23,287 nt of DNA, from assembly GCF_022712295.1 (NCBI RefSeq), contig NZ_JALAGT010000041.1, positions 1 through 23,287 of the forward strand, written 5' to 3'. The position numbers were made by a program, and so were the translations under genes. The notes beneath the pieces were generated by a model. It saw nothing but the letters and a program-made list of their open reading frames with translations. It did no database searches and was not told the origin of the DNA. The stretch comes from Galactobacter sp. Its GTDB lineage: Bacteria; Actinomycetota; Actinomycetes; Actinomycetales; Micrococcaceae. Positions 8,132-15,334 of this stretch are shown in pieces; position 1 is the stretch's first letter; every line of letters begins with the position of its first letter.

Positions 8132-9154
8132 TCAGACCACCGGGGTGACCGTGTGGGGCTCCGGCAGGTGGTGCCCGGCGAGGCGCTTGCGGAAGACCCA
8201 GTAGCTCCAGGCCTGGTAGGCCAGGACCAGCGGGACGCCGATGCAGGCCACGATGCTCATGAGCTTGAGCGTGTATGGCGACGAGGAGGCGTTGTCGATG
8301 GTGAGGTCGAAGGCGGAGCTGATGGTGGAAGGCAGCACCACCGGGTAGGCGGCACCGAAGATCGCCACCACTCCTCCGACGAGGAACACGCCAAGACCGA
8401 TGAAGGCCCAGCCCTCACGGCGTTTGGAGGCGGCCCACCAGGCGAAGACCACGGCCACCACGGCGACCACGAGGGCGGCCCAGGTCCAGGCAGCGTCGCC
8501 ACGCAGGACCACCACGATGGCCCACGCCGCCAGCGGGAGCACGGCCCAGGGCAGGGAGCGGGACAGCCATGCGTCCGCACGGTGACGTACGCCGCCGTCC
8601 GTCTTCAGGCCGAGGAAGGCCAGACCCTGCACCAGGCAGAAGAGCACCACGCCGACACCGCCGAGGATGGCGTACCAGTTGAGCCAGACGAAGGGTCCGC
8701 CAACGCGGTCCCCGTTGGCATTCAGCGGCAGGCCGGTGGTGGACAGCGCCAGCATCGCTCCGACGCCGAAGGCCGCAACGAAGGAGCCGAGGCACAGCGC
8801 CCAGTCCCACAGGTGGCGGTTGCGCTGTGAGTGGGCCTTACCGCGGTACTCCACGGCCACGGCGCGGAAGATCAGGCCGATCAGCACCAGCACCAGCGGT
8901 ACGTAGAGGGCGGAGAACAGCGAGGCGTACCAGAGCGGGAACGCGGCGAAGGTGGCACCACCTGCGGTGAGCAGCCACACCTCGTTACCGTCCCAGACGG
9001 GGCCGATGGTGTTCAGCAGCAGTCGCTTGTCCTTCTCGGTGCGGGCAAACGGCTTCATGAGCATGCCGACGCCCAGGTCGAAGCCCTCGAGGAAGAGGTA
9101 CCCCGTCCAGAGCACGGCGATGAGGATGAACCAGAGAGTAGGGAGGAATTCCAT
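8132..9154 (-). CDS. cydB: Cytochrome bd ubiquinol/menaquinol oxidase subunit II
   Basis: The product is 340 residues with about eight to nine membrane helices. It begins with the CydB hallmark segment in which GYLFLEGFDLGVGML follows the first helix. CydB pairs with CydA in the cytoplasmic membrane to form the high-affinity terminal oxidase, which reduces oxygen without pumping protons. Its ATG at 9154 follows cydA by 33 bp. It is followed immediately by cydDC, giving the usual cydABDC operon. Confidence 0.96.
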   Translation of the reverse strand: MEFLPTLWFILIAVLWTGYLFLEGFDLGVGMLMKPFARTEKDKRLLLNTIGPVWDGNEVWLLTAGGATFAAFPLWYASLFSALYVPLVLVLIGLIFRAVAVEYRGKAHSQRNRHLWDWALCLGSFVAAFGVGAMLALSTTGLPLNANGDRVGGPFVWLNWYAILGGVGVVLFCLVQGLAFLGLKTDGGVRHRADAWLSRSLPWAVLPLAAWAIVVVLRGDAAWTWAALVVAVVAVVFAWWAASKRREGWAFIGLGVFLVGGVVAIFGAAYPVVLPSTISSAFDLTIDNASSSPYTLKLMSIVACIGVPLVLAYQAWSYWVFRKRLAGHHLPEPHTVTPVV

Positions 9155-9187
9155 TGTTCGTGTCTTCTCTTGTCTCGTCTCGACCGG

Positions 9188-10786
9188 TCAGTAGGCGAAC
9201 GCCAGGACGTCGCCGTCCTTGTCGTTGTTGTCGCCGTCGCGGCCGACCTCGTCCTCGTGGTTCAGTTCCGGCATGGCCGCTGGGACGCCACCGCGGATGT
9301 AGCGGAGGAGGTAGACCACTTCCGCGACGGCCAGGGCACCGTAGACCAGGGTCAGCGCGATCAGGGAGAAGAGCATCTCCCCGCCTGACACCCCTGGCGA
9401 AACGGCGGCTGCCGTGTACATGAACACGCCGTCCACGCCGGAGGGGTCCGGGTTGGGGGCCACCACGAAGGGCTGGCGGCCCATCTCGGTGAAGATCCAG
9501 CCGGCCGAGTTGGCCGCGAAGGGTGCGAACAGGGAGAGCACGGCCAGTCGGGACAGCCAGCGCTTGTCCGGGACGGTGCCCTTGCGCGTGAGGATCAGGG
9601 CCAGTGCTGCGGCCAGAGCGCCGAGGCCACCGAAGGTGATCATGAGGCGGAAGCCCCAGTAGGTGACCTCCATGTTGGGCTGGTAGTCGATCTCGCGGCC
9701 TGCTTGGTCCCCGTACTTGGGATCATCCGGAACGTGCGTGCCGTACTTCTCCTGGTACTCCGGGATGAGGGTGTTCACGCCGGGGACCTCGGTGGTGAAG
9801 TCGTTGTGAGCCAGGAAGGAGAGCAGCCCGGGGATCTCGATCGCGGTGGTGACGTCCTTGCAGGTGGTCTTGTCTCCATGGAGGTCCCCGAAGGAGAAGA
9901 CGGAGAAGGACGTGCCGTCGTGGCAGGCCGCCTCCGCCGAGGCCATCTTCAGCGGTTGCTGCTGGATCATGAGCTGAGCCTGCGCGTGGCCGGAGAACGC
10001 CACACCGAGGAAGGCCACCAGGGCCACCCAGCCGCCGAGCCGCACGGACTTGTACCAAACCTGGTGGTCCACCTCGTCGCGTCCCTTGCCGAGCTTGGGG
10101 TCGCTGCCGACCACCACGCGACCCTTGGCATCCACGGTGTCGATGCCGGCGCGGCGACGGCGGAAGAGGTGGAACCAGCCGATGCCGAGCAGGAAGCCGC
10201 CTGCCACGGCGAGTGCGCCGAAGATGGTGTGGATGAAGGTGACGATCGCCGTGTTGTTCGTGAACACGGCCCACGCATCCGTCATGACGGCCCGACCGTC
10301 GATCAGTTCCACGCCCACCGGGTGCTGCATCCAGGAGTTGGCCACGAGGATGAAGTACGCGGAGAGCGTGGACGCGGCGACGGCCAACCAGAGGGCGGTC
10401 AGGTGGATGCCCTTGGGCAGGCGTTTCCAGCCGAAGATCCAGACGCCGAGGAACGTGGATTCCACGAAGAACGCCAGCAGGGCCTCCATGGCCAAGGGGG
10501 CGCCGAAGACGTCACCGACGAAGCGGGAGTACTCGCTCCAGGCCATGCCGAACTGGAATTCCTGCACGATGCCGGTGGCAACGCCCAAGGCGAAGTTGAT
10601 CAGGAAGAGCTTGCCCCAGAACTTGGTCATGCGCAGCCAGGCCTGGTTGCCGGTGCGGACCCAGATGGTCTGGAGAGTGGCGACGAGCAGGCCGAGGCCG
10701 ATCGTCAGGGGAACCATCAGGAAGTGGTAGACGGTCGTGATGCCGAACTGCCACCGCCCGATCAGGAGTGGATCCAAGGCGTCCAT
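9188..10786 (-). CDS. cydA: Cytochrome bd oxidase subunit I
   Basis: The product is 532 residues. The heme ligands are in place: H21 (E. coli H19), H186 in TFIHTIFGAL, and M382 in YWGFRLMIT (E. coli M393). E101 and E109 in the MEALLAFFVES helix match the proton-channel glutamates. The quinol-binding loop begins at QQQPLKMASAEA (about 275-286). The signature GRQPF (436-440) has Phe where GRQPW is usual. The start ATG at 10786 has AAGGGA about nine bases upstream and opens with the family's short N-terminus before RWQFGITTVYHFLMVPLTIG; an in-frame extension to 10876 runs through the leader. The Shine-Dalgarno GGGA can pair with TCCC in GGGACCGTCCC (10789-10799), a possible small translational brake. 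Confidence 0.97.
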   Translation of the reverse strand: MDALDPLLIGRWQFGITTVYHFLMVPLTIGLGLLVATLQTIWVRTGNQAWLRMTKFWGKLFLINFALGVATGIVQEFQFGMAWSEYSRFVGDVFGAPLAMEALLAFFVESTFLGVWIFGWKRLPKGIHLTALWLAVAASTLSAYFILVANSWMQHPVGVELIDGRAVMTDAWAVFTNNTAIVTFIHTIFGALAVAGGFLLGIGWFHLFRRRRAGIDTVDAKGRVVVGSDPKLGKGRDEVDHQVWYKSVRLGGWVALVAFLGVAFSGHAQAQLMIQQQPLKMASAEAACHDGTSFSVFSFGDLHGDKTTCKDVTTAIEIPGLLSFLAHNDFTTEVPGVNTLIPEYQEKYGTHVPDDPKYGDQAGREIDYQPNMEVTYWGFRLMITFGGLGALAAALALILTRKGTVPDKRWLSRLAVLSLFAPFAANSAGWIFTEMGRQPFVVAPNPDPSGVDGVFMYTAAAVSPGVSGGEMLFSLIALTLVYGALAVAEVVYLLRYIRGGVPAAMPELNHEDEVGRDGDNNDKDGDVLAFAY

Positions 10787-10853
10787 GCGGGACGGTCCCT
10801 TCTCACAGGAGGTTGAGTGGTGCGGCCATGCGTGTGCGTACCCACGGCCGAGT

Positions 10854-10870
10854 TCTACGATACGTAGAAG
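10854..10870 (+). promoter_or_regulatory. BlaI-type operator 1
   Basis: A perfect inverted repeat, TTCTACG (10854-10860), ATA, CGTAGAA (10864-10870), is centred at 10862. BlaI/MecI operators in other bacteria are short dyads built on TAC/GTA half sites, so this fits the family. It overlaps the proposed cydA -10 box. Confidence 0.8.
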
Positions 10871-10886
10871 AGGCAACTTCTACAAA
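10858..10886 (-). promoter_or_regulatory. Candidate cydA promoter
   Basis: On the minus strand TTGTAG (10886-10881) and TATCGT (10863-10858) are spaced 17 bp. Matches to TTGACA/TATAAT are 3/6 and 4/6. The placement about 70 bp upstream of the cydA ATG, with operators 1 and 2 overlapping both boxes, would allow direct occlusion by a repressor. The assignment is by eye only. Confidence 0.4.
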
Positions 10887-10895
10887 ACGTAGAAC
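10879..10895 (+). promoter_or_regulatory. BlaI-type operator 2
   Basis: An inverted repeat, TTCTACA (10879-10885), AAA, CGTAGAA (10889-10895), has one mismatch between the arms and is centred at 10887. It lies 25 bp from operator 1 and overlaps the candidate cydA -35 box. Confidence 0.78.
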
Positions 10896-10902
10896 TCAGT
10901 TC

Positions 10903-10919
10903 TCTACGTCACGTAGAAC
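10903..10919 (+). promoter_or_regulatory. BlaI-type operator 3
   Basis: An inverted repeat, CTCTACG (10903-10909), TCA, CGTAGAA (10913-10919), has one mismatch and is centred at 10911, 24 bp from operator 2. It lies just upstream of TACTAT (10938-10943), a possible -10 for the divergent blaI-like gene, so it could mediate autoregulation. Confidence 0.75.
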
Positions 10920-11041
10920 AAAACGGATTCGACGACTACTATGGAACCAAATCCAGACTGTGCACGGTCCAACCGACGCGAGTCCTGGACCGCAGTACCA
11001 GCTTCACCGCAGCACCGGCATCAACACAAGGACTTGATTCA

Positions 11042-11428
11042 ATGGCAGCACTGGGCGACCTCGAGCGCAACGTCATGGACCTGCTCTGGGATCACGAGCA
11101 TCCCGTCACCGCTTCCGAGGTCCGCGACGACCTCGCGGGCGGCGGATCCGAGAAAACCCTCGCCGTCACCACAGTGCTGACCGTCCTCTCCCGGTTAGAG
11201 AAGAAGGGCCTGGTCACCCGCGAGCGTCAGACCCGCCCGCACCTCTACCGCACCACGGCCACTCGCGAGGAACACACCGTGAAGCTGATGGAGGACGCCC
11301 TGGGCACCGCTTCGGATCGAGAGGCAGTCCTGGTCCGTTTCGCCGGAGCCATCTCCGAGGGCGACGCCGCGGCACTGCGCCGCATCCTGGACAACCGCAG
11401 CGCCAACCTCGAGGCCGCCGCCAAGTAA
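11042..11428 (+). CDS. BlaI/MecI/CopY-family transcriptional repressor
   Basis: The product is 128 residues. The N-terminal winged helix-turn-helix covers about residues 5-75, with LERNVMDLLW, VTASEVRDDL and LAVTTVLTVLSRLEKKGLV. A helical C-terminal dimerisation region follows. Members of the family bind dyad operators as dimers and are inactivated by cleavage through a partner M56 protease, or in CopY by metal. The start ATG has AAGGA eight bases upstream. It is transcribed with the M56 gene 45 bp downstream and divergently from cydABDC, with three operator-like dyads between. I infer that it represses cydA and itself. A link between BlaI and respiration has a precedent in Mycobacterium tuberculosis, where BlaI is reported to affect ATP synthase genes. 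Confidence 0.93.
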   Translation: MAALGDLERNVMDLLWDHEHPVTASEVRDDLAGGGSEKTLAVTTVLTVLSRLEKKGLVTRERQTRPHLYRTTATREEHTVKLMEDALGTASDREAVLVRFAGAISEGDAAALRRILDNRSANLEAAAK

Positions 11429-11473
11429 CGCCACTGCCAACTAACACCGACAAACCCCGGTAAACTCGAGGTC

Positions 11474-12508
11474 GTGCTGACGACCTCCTGGCTGTTGGCC
11501 GCGCTGGCCGTTGCCCTCGCGTGGCCGGTCCCCGTTCTCCTTTCCCGGGCCACGTGGCCCTCCCGCTCCCCCGTGGCCGCCATGATCCTGTGGCAGGGGG
11601 TCGCACTGGCCGGCGGCTTGTCCATGATCGGCGCCTTCCTCACCTGGGGCCTCGCTCCGGCCGGGCACGGCCTGGTTCCTGCACTCATCGATTTCGCCGC
11701 CGCCGTGGTGGGCGGCCGACCCTTCCCCGAGCTCACGCTGATCCACGTCTTTGCACTCTCGGTCGCCGGGCTGCTCAGCATCCAATTGTTGCTGACCCTC
11801 CTCCGCAGTGCCTGGCGGCTGCGTCGCCACCGGATGCAGCATCGCTCCATGCTCGCCCTGCTGGCGCGTTCCCACTCCGACACCACGCACCCCGGCACGC
11901 TCGTGATCGAGCACGCAACACCGGCCGCCTACTGCCTCCCCGGTTCCGGGTCGGTCACCGTGCTGACCTCGGGACTCATCGGCGAGCTCAGCCCCGCCGA
12001 ACTCCGCGCAGTGCTGGCCCACGAATCCGCCCACCTGACCCAGCGCCACGACCTGCTGCTGTTGGCCTTCACCTCCTGGCAGGCCGCGCTGCCCTGGCTG
12101 CCCACCACCCGCCTCGCCCTCACCGCCGTGGCGGAACTTGTCGAGGAACTGGCCGACGACGCGGCCATGAAGACCTCGTCCCGCACCGATCTCTTGGGTG
12201 CACTGGCCGTGGTCGCCGCGGGCGCGGCGCCCGCCCAGGCGGGCGGCACCCAGGTGCCCGACGCGACCGTACCCGGCCCCACGTCGTCGGGCACCGAATC
12301 GTCGAACACCGGACCGTCCGGCAGCACCCCCGTCCCGGACACGCTGCAGGGCAGCCTCTCAGAGACCCTGTCCTCGGCGCGCCTTCAGCGACTCTTCAAC
12401 CCGGCACCGCCGCTGCCCACCTGGGCCTCCGTCACCGTGGTGGCCGGCGGAGTGGCCCTCGTGGCCGCCCCCACGGCGGCACTGTTGGCCACGGGCTGGG
12501 GCGCCTGA
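11474..12508 (+). CDS. M56-family (BlaR1/MecR1-like) membrane metalloprotease
   Basis: The product is 344 residues with membrane helices near 5-25, 35-60, 70-110 and a last one near 315-340. The cytosolic zinc protease domain carries HESAH (183-187), and the third ligand is probably E225 in ELVEELADDA. The C-terminal part is a short Gly/Ser/Thr/Pro-rich stretch (about 255-290) and one helix. The extracellular penicillin-binding sensor of BlaR1 is absent, so a beta-lactam input is not supported. In this family the protease cleaves the partner repressor. The start is the GTG at 11474; the AGG before it is only a few bases away, so initiation may be weak or coupled to the upstream gene. Confidence 0.9.
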   Translation: MLTTSWLLAALAVALAWPVPVLLSRATWPSRSPVAAMILWQGVALAGGLSMIGAFLTWGLAPAGHGLVPALIDFAAAVVGGRPFPELTLIHVFALSVAGLLSIQLLLTLLRSAWRLRRHRMQHRSMLALLARSHSDTTHPGTLVIEHATPAAYCLPGSGSVTVLTSGLIGELSPAELRAVLAHESAHLTQRHDLLLLAFTSWQAALPWLPTTRLALTAVAELVEELADDAAMKTSSRTDLLGALAVVAAGAAPAQAGGTQVPDATVPGPTSSGTESSNTGPSGSTPVPDTLQGSLSETLSSARLQRLFNPAPPLPTWASVTVVAGGVALVAAPTAALLATGWGA

Positions 12509-12532
12509 CCTCACCCTCTCGGGCGCCGCCCC
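12498..12532. terminator. Possible bidirectional terminator between M56 gene and parE
   Basis: GGGGCGCC (12498-12505) can pair with GGCGCC-G-CCCC (12522-12532, one bulged G). The hairpin spans the 30-bp gap between two convergent genes. It has no T run, as is common in high-GC actinobacteria. Confidence 0.4.
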
Positions 12533-12538
12533 AACCAC

Positions 12539-14644
12539 TCAGGCGTCGATGGAGGCCTTGTCCAGGCGGTGCGCCGAGGTGATGAGGAAGTCCTTGCGAG
12601 GGGCCACATCGGAACCCATCAACAGGTCGAAGACCCGGTCGGCGCTGCCCGCCTCCTCCATCTTCACGCGGCGCAGCGTGCGCGTGGCCGGATCCATGGT
12701 GGTCTCGGCCAGCTGGTCCGCGTCCATCTCACCCAGACCCTTGTAGCGCTGGATGGGCTCCTTGTAGTGCAGCCCCTCCTGCTCCAGGCGCGCCAGGACC
12801 TTGTGCAGTTCGGGCTCGGAGTAGGTGTAGATCATCTCGTTGGGTTTACCCCGCCTCACGACCTCCACTCGGTGCAGGGGCGGGACCGCGGCGTAGACGC
12901 GGCCGTCCTCGATCATGGGGCGCATGTAACGGAAGAACAGCGTCAGCAGCAGCGTGCGGATGTGCGCACCGTCCACGTCGGCATCCGTCATCAGGATGAT
13001 CTTCTGATACCGCGCAGCTGAGAGGTCGAAGGTGCGCCCGGAGCCCGCGCCCACCACCTGGATGATGGCACCGCACTCCGCATTGGAGAGCATGTCGGCC
13101 ACGGAGGCCTTCTGCACGTTCAAGATCTTGCCTCGTAGCGGGAGCAGCGCCTGGAACTCGGACGACCGCGCCAGCCGGGCCGTTCCCAGCGCGGAATCGC
13201 CCTCCACGATGAACAGCTCGGAGCGTTCCACGTCCTTGCTGCGGCAGTCGGCCAGCTTGGCAGGAAGGGATGAGGACTCCAGCGCGGTCTTGCGCCGCTG
13301 AGTCTCCCGGTGCTTGCGCGCCGAGAGCCGGGTCTTCATCTCGTTGACGACCTTCTCCAGCACCAGCGTGGATTCTGCCTTCTGGGCACGGGCCGTTGAG
13401 GCCAACCGCTCCCCCACCTGCTTGGCCACGATCTTGGAGACGATCTGACGCACGGCCGGGGTACCGAGCACCTCCTTGGTCTGGCCCTCGAACTGGGGCT
13501 CGGCCAAACGGACGGTGAGGACGGCGGTGAGGCCGGCCAGGACGTCGTCCTTCTCCGGCTTCGTGTCGCCTGCCTTCAGCTTGCGGGCGTTGTCCTTCAC
13601 GGCCTCGCGGATGGATTTCAGCAGCCCCTGTTCGAACCCGGAGAGGTGAGTGCCGCCCTTGGGGGTGGCGATGATGTTGACGAAGGTGCGCAGCGTCGCG
13701 TCGTAACCAGTGCCCCAGCGCAGCGCCAGGTCCACCTCGCAGCTGCGCTCGACCTCGGTGACCTTGGAGTGACCTTGTCTGTCCAGCACCGGGACGGTCT
13801 CGGTGAAGCTGCCCGTGCCCTGGATCCGCCACACGTCGGTGGCCTTGGGATCGGGGGCCAGGAACTCCACGAACTCGGCGATCCCGCCGTCGTACTGCAG
13901 GGTCTCCTCGGTGACCGGCTGGCGCACACCGTCGCTGCCGGACAACCTACGGGCATCCTTCAACGTGAAGCGCAGGCCCGGGACCAGGAAGGCCGTCTGG
14001 CGTGCGCGGCGGGTCAGGGCGTTCAGGTCGAACTCGGCATCAGGAGTGAAGATCTGCTGGTCGGCCCAGTAGCGAACACGGGTTCCGGTCACGCCGCGCT
14101 TGGCCTTGCCCACCACATCGAGTTCATGGGCCTCGGTGAACTCGGTGAAGGGCGCATCCGGGGTCGGGCGACCCGAATCCTGGAAGCGGCCGGGCACTCC
14201 GTGCTTGAACTGCATCTGGTAGGTCCTGCCACCGCGATCCACCTGGACGTCCAGGCGCGAGGAGAGCGCGTTCACCACGGAGGCGCCAACACCGTGCAGG
14301 CCTCCCGAAGCCGTGTAGGAGCCGCCGCCGAATTTGCCGCCGGCGTGCAGTTTCGTGAAGACCACCTCGACACCGGAGAGGCCGGTGCGAGGCTCGATGT
14401 CCACGGGGATGCCGCGCCCCTCGTCGGAGACCTCGACGGAGCCGTCCGGGTGCAGGACCACGCCGATGTTCTGGCCGTTACCGGCCAGGGCCTCATCCAC
14501 GGAGTTGTCGATGATCTCCCAGAGGCAATGCATGAGGCCGCGACCATCGGTGGAGCCGATGTACATACCGGGACGCTTTCGTACCGCCTCCAGTCCTTCC
14601 AGGACCGAGAGGTGGCGGGCGTCGTAGTCCGAGCGGGGGCTCAT
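12539..14644 (-). CDS. parE: DNA topoisomerase IV subunit B
   Basis: This 701-residue type IIA topoisomerase ATPase/Toprim subunit has a GHKL ATPase with EIIDNSVDEA (43-52), DEGRGIP (74-80) and GGLHGVG (114-120). The transducer domain follows. The Toprim domain has EGDSA (481-485) and the metal-binding TDADVDG (553-559). The tail contains IQRYKGLGEMD. The sequence and location next to sigA, away from any dnaA/recF/gyrA context, favour ParE over GyrB. It works with ParC in decatenating replicated chromosomes. AAGGA lies 12 bases before the ATG. The partner parC is not in the window. Confidence 0.93.
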   Translation of the reverse strand: MSPRSDYDARHLSVLEGLEAVRKRPGMYIGSTDGRGLMHCLWEIIDNSVDEALAGNGQNIGVVLHPDGSVEVSDEGRGIPVDIEPRTGLSGVEVVFTKLHAGGKFGGGSYTASGGLHGVGASVVNALSSRLDVQVDRGGRTYQMQFKHGVPGRFQDSGRPTPDAPFTEFTEAHELDVVGKAKRGVTGTRVRYWADQQIFTPDAEFDLNALTRRARQTAFLVPGLRFTLKDARRLSGSDGVRQPVTEETLQYDGGIAEFVEFLAPDPKATDVWRIQGTGSFTETVPVLDRQGHSKVTEVERSCEVDLALRWGTGYDATLRTFVNIIATPKGGTHLSGFEQGLLKSIREAVKDNARKLKAGDTKPEKDDVLAGLTAVLTVRLAEPQFEGQTKEVLGTPAVRQIVSKIVAKQVGERLASTARAQKAESTLVLEKVVNEMKTRLSARKHRETQRRKTALESSSLPAKLADCRSKDVERSELFIVEGDSALGTARLARSSEFQALLPLRGKILNVQKASVADMLSNAECGAIIQVVGAGSGRTFDLSAARYQKIILMTDADVDGAHIRTLLLTLFFRYMRPMIEDGRVYAAVPPLHRVEVVRRGKPNEMIYTYSEPELHKVLARLEQEGLHYKEPIQRYKGLGEMDADQLAETTMDPATRTLRRVKMEEAGSADRVFDLLMGSDVAPRKDFLITSAHRLDKASIDA

Positions 14645-14958
14645 ACTGGTTCGGGTTCCTTACCTCGTGAACGTGCTGGTCCATACGCACCACACCCTGA
14701 AACACCGGATGCACACGGCGGCAGCGCTTTTGGACCACTCCCTTGAAGTTTAGTCGGCGAGTGCGCAGTGATCCGGGAACCAGGGCACGGTCGGATGGAT
14801 CACTCCATGACGCTTCCGGCCCGGTGCGGCGCGGGTCGCTACGTACGCCGGAAGTGAAATCCCCGTTACATCGGGCATGAACTTGGGGTGTCGCGTGGTT
14901 GTATGGAGTGAATCGACTCAGCAAGACGGAGTCGAAACCGAGACTTCAGGAGGCGTTC
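14645..14958. other. Divergent intergenic region parE / zinc-ribbon gene
   Basis: This 314-bp stretch carries the promoters of two divergent genes and has no convincing ORF. Minus-strand TAAACT (14752-14747) could be the parE -10, about 100 bp before its ATG, without a clear -35. An 8-bp inverted repeat, AGTGATCC (14767-14774) and GGATCACT (14797-14804), has half sites 30 bp apart, about three helical turns, and could be a regulator site. No promoter for the plus-strand gene stands out. Confidence 0.4.
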
Positions 14959-15174
14959 ATGCCCGCGACCGCAACCCGCGAACTGACCACCCTGGACCGC
15001 TGCGACCGCTGCGGCGCCCAGGCCTACGTTCGAGCAACCTTGGCGTCCACTGGTGGCCAGCTCTTCTTCTGCGCCCACCACGCCCGCGACGTCGAGGAGA
15101 CCCTGCGGCCCTCCACCTCAGAGTGGCTGGACGAGTCGGCCAGCCTCCACGAGCGCCCCGCCATCGTGGACTGA
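14959..15174 (+). CDS. Small zinc-ribbon protein (DUF7455-like)
   Basis: The product is 71 residues. It carries a CxxC in LDRCDRCGAQAYV and a second CxxH in FFCAHHARD, consistent with a single structural zinc site. From memory, proteins of this shape (LDRCDRCGAQAYVRA...FCAHHAR) form the actinobacterial DUF7455 family, generally encoded beside the primary sigma factor gene; their function is unknown. The ATG is fixed by an excellent Shine-Dalgarno sequence, AGGAGG, six bases upstream; an in-frame extension to 14899 lacks one. The gene is followed by a perfect terminator hairpin. Its position between parE and sigA suggests a conserved housekeeping role. Confidence 0.88.
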   Translation: MPATATRELTTLDRCDRCGAQAYVRATLASTGGQLFFCAHHARDVEETLRPSTSEWLDESASLHERPAIVD

Positions 15175-15193
15175 GCTTTCACCAGCAGTACTG

Positions 15194-15224
15194 CGGCCCG
15201 GCACCTTGAGGTGCCGGGCCGTTT
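15194..15224 (+). terminator. Intrinsic terminator of the zinc-ribbon gene
   Basis: A perfect 12-bp GC-rich stem, CGGCCCGGCACC (15194-15205) with GGTGCCGGGCCG (15210-15221), closes a TTGA tetraloop and is followed by TTTCCT. It starts 20 bp after the stop codon. Confidence 0.9.
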
Positions 15225-15250
15225 CCTGTCCGGCACACATGACGGTGCAA

Positions 15251-15300
15251 AAACACACGCGTCGGCATGGATCAGGTGATCCACACCGACGCGTGTGTTT
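15251..15300 (-). terminator. Long intrinsic terminator of sigA
   Basis: Arms of 15 bp, AAACACACGCGTCGG (15251-15265) and CCGACGCGTGTGTTT (15286-15300), are perfect complements. After a CA/CA internal mismatch an inner stem TGGATC/GATCCA (15268-15273, 15278-15283) closes an AGGT loop. On the minus strand it ends in TTTTT and lies 35 bp beyond the sigA stop, the expected layout for a sigA terminator. It may also back up the plus-strand terminator. Confidence 0.88.
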
Positions 15301-15334
15301 ACGCACCGACTTCTGTCGGTGGGAAACCGTGAAA

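Noticed and set aside
14775..14801. GGGAAC upstream of the zinc-ribbon gene as a third SigR-type site
   Set aside because: After 18 bases the sequence is ATC rather than GTT, and the distance to the gene is long.
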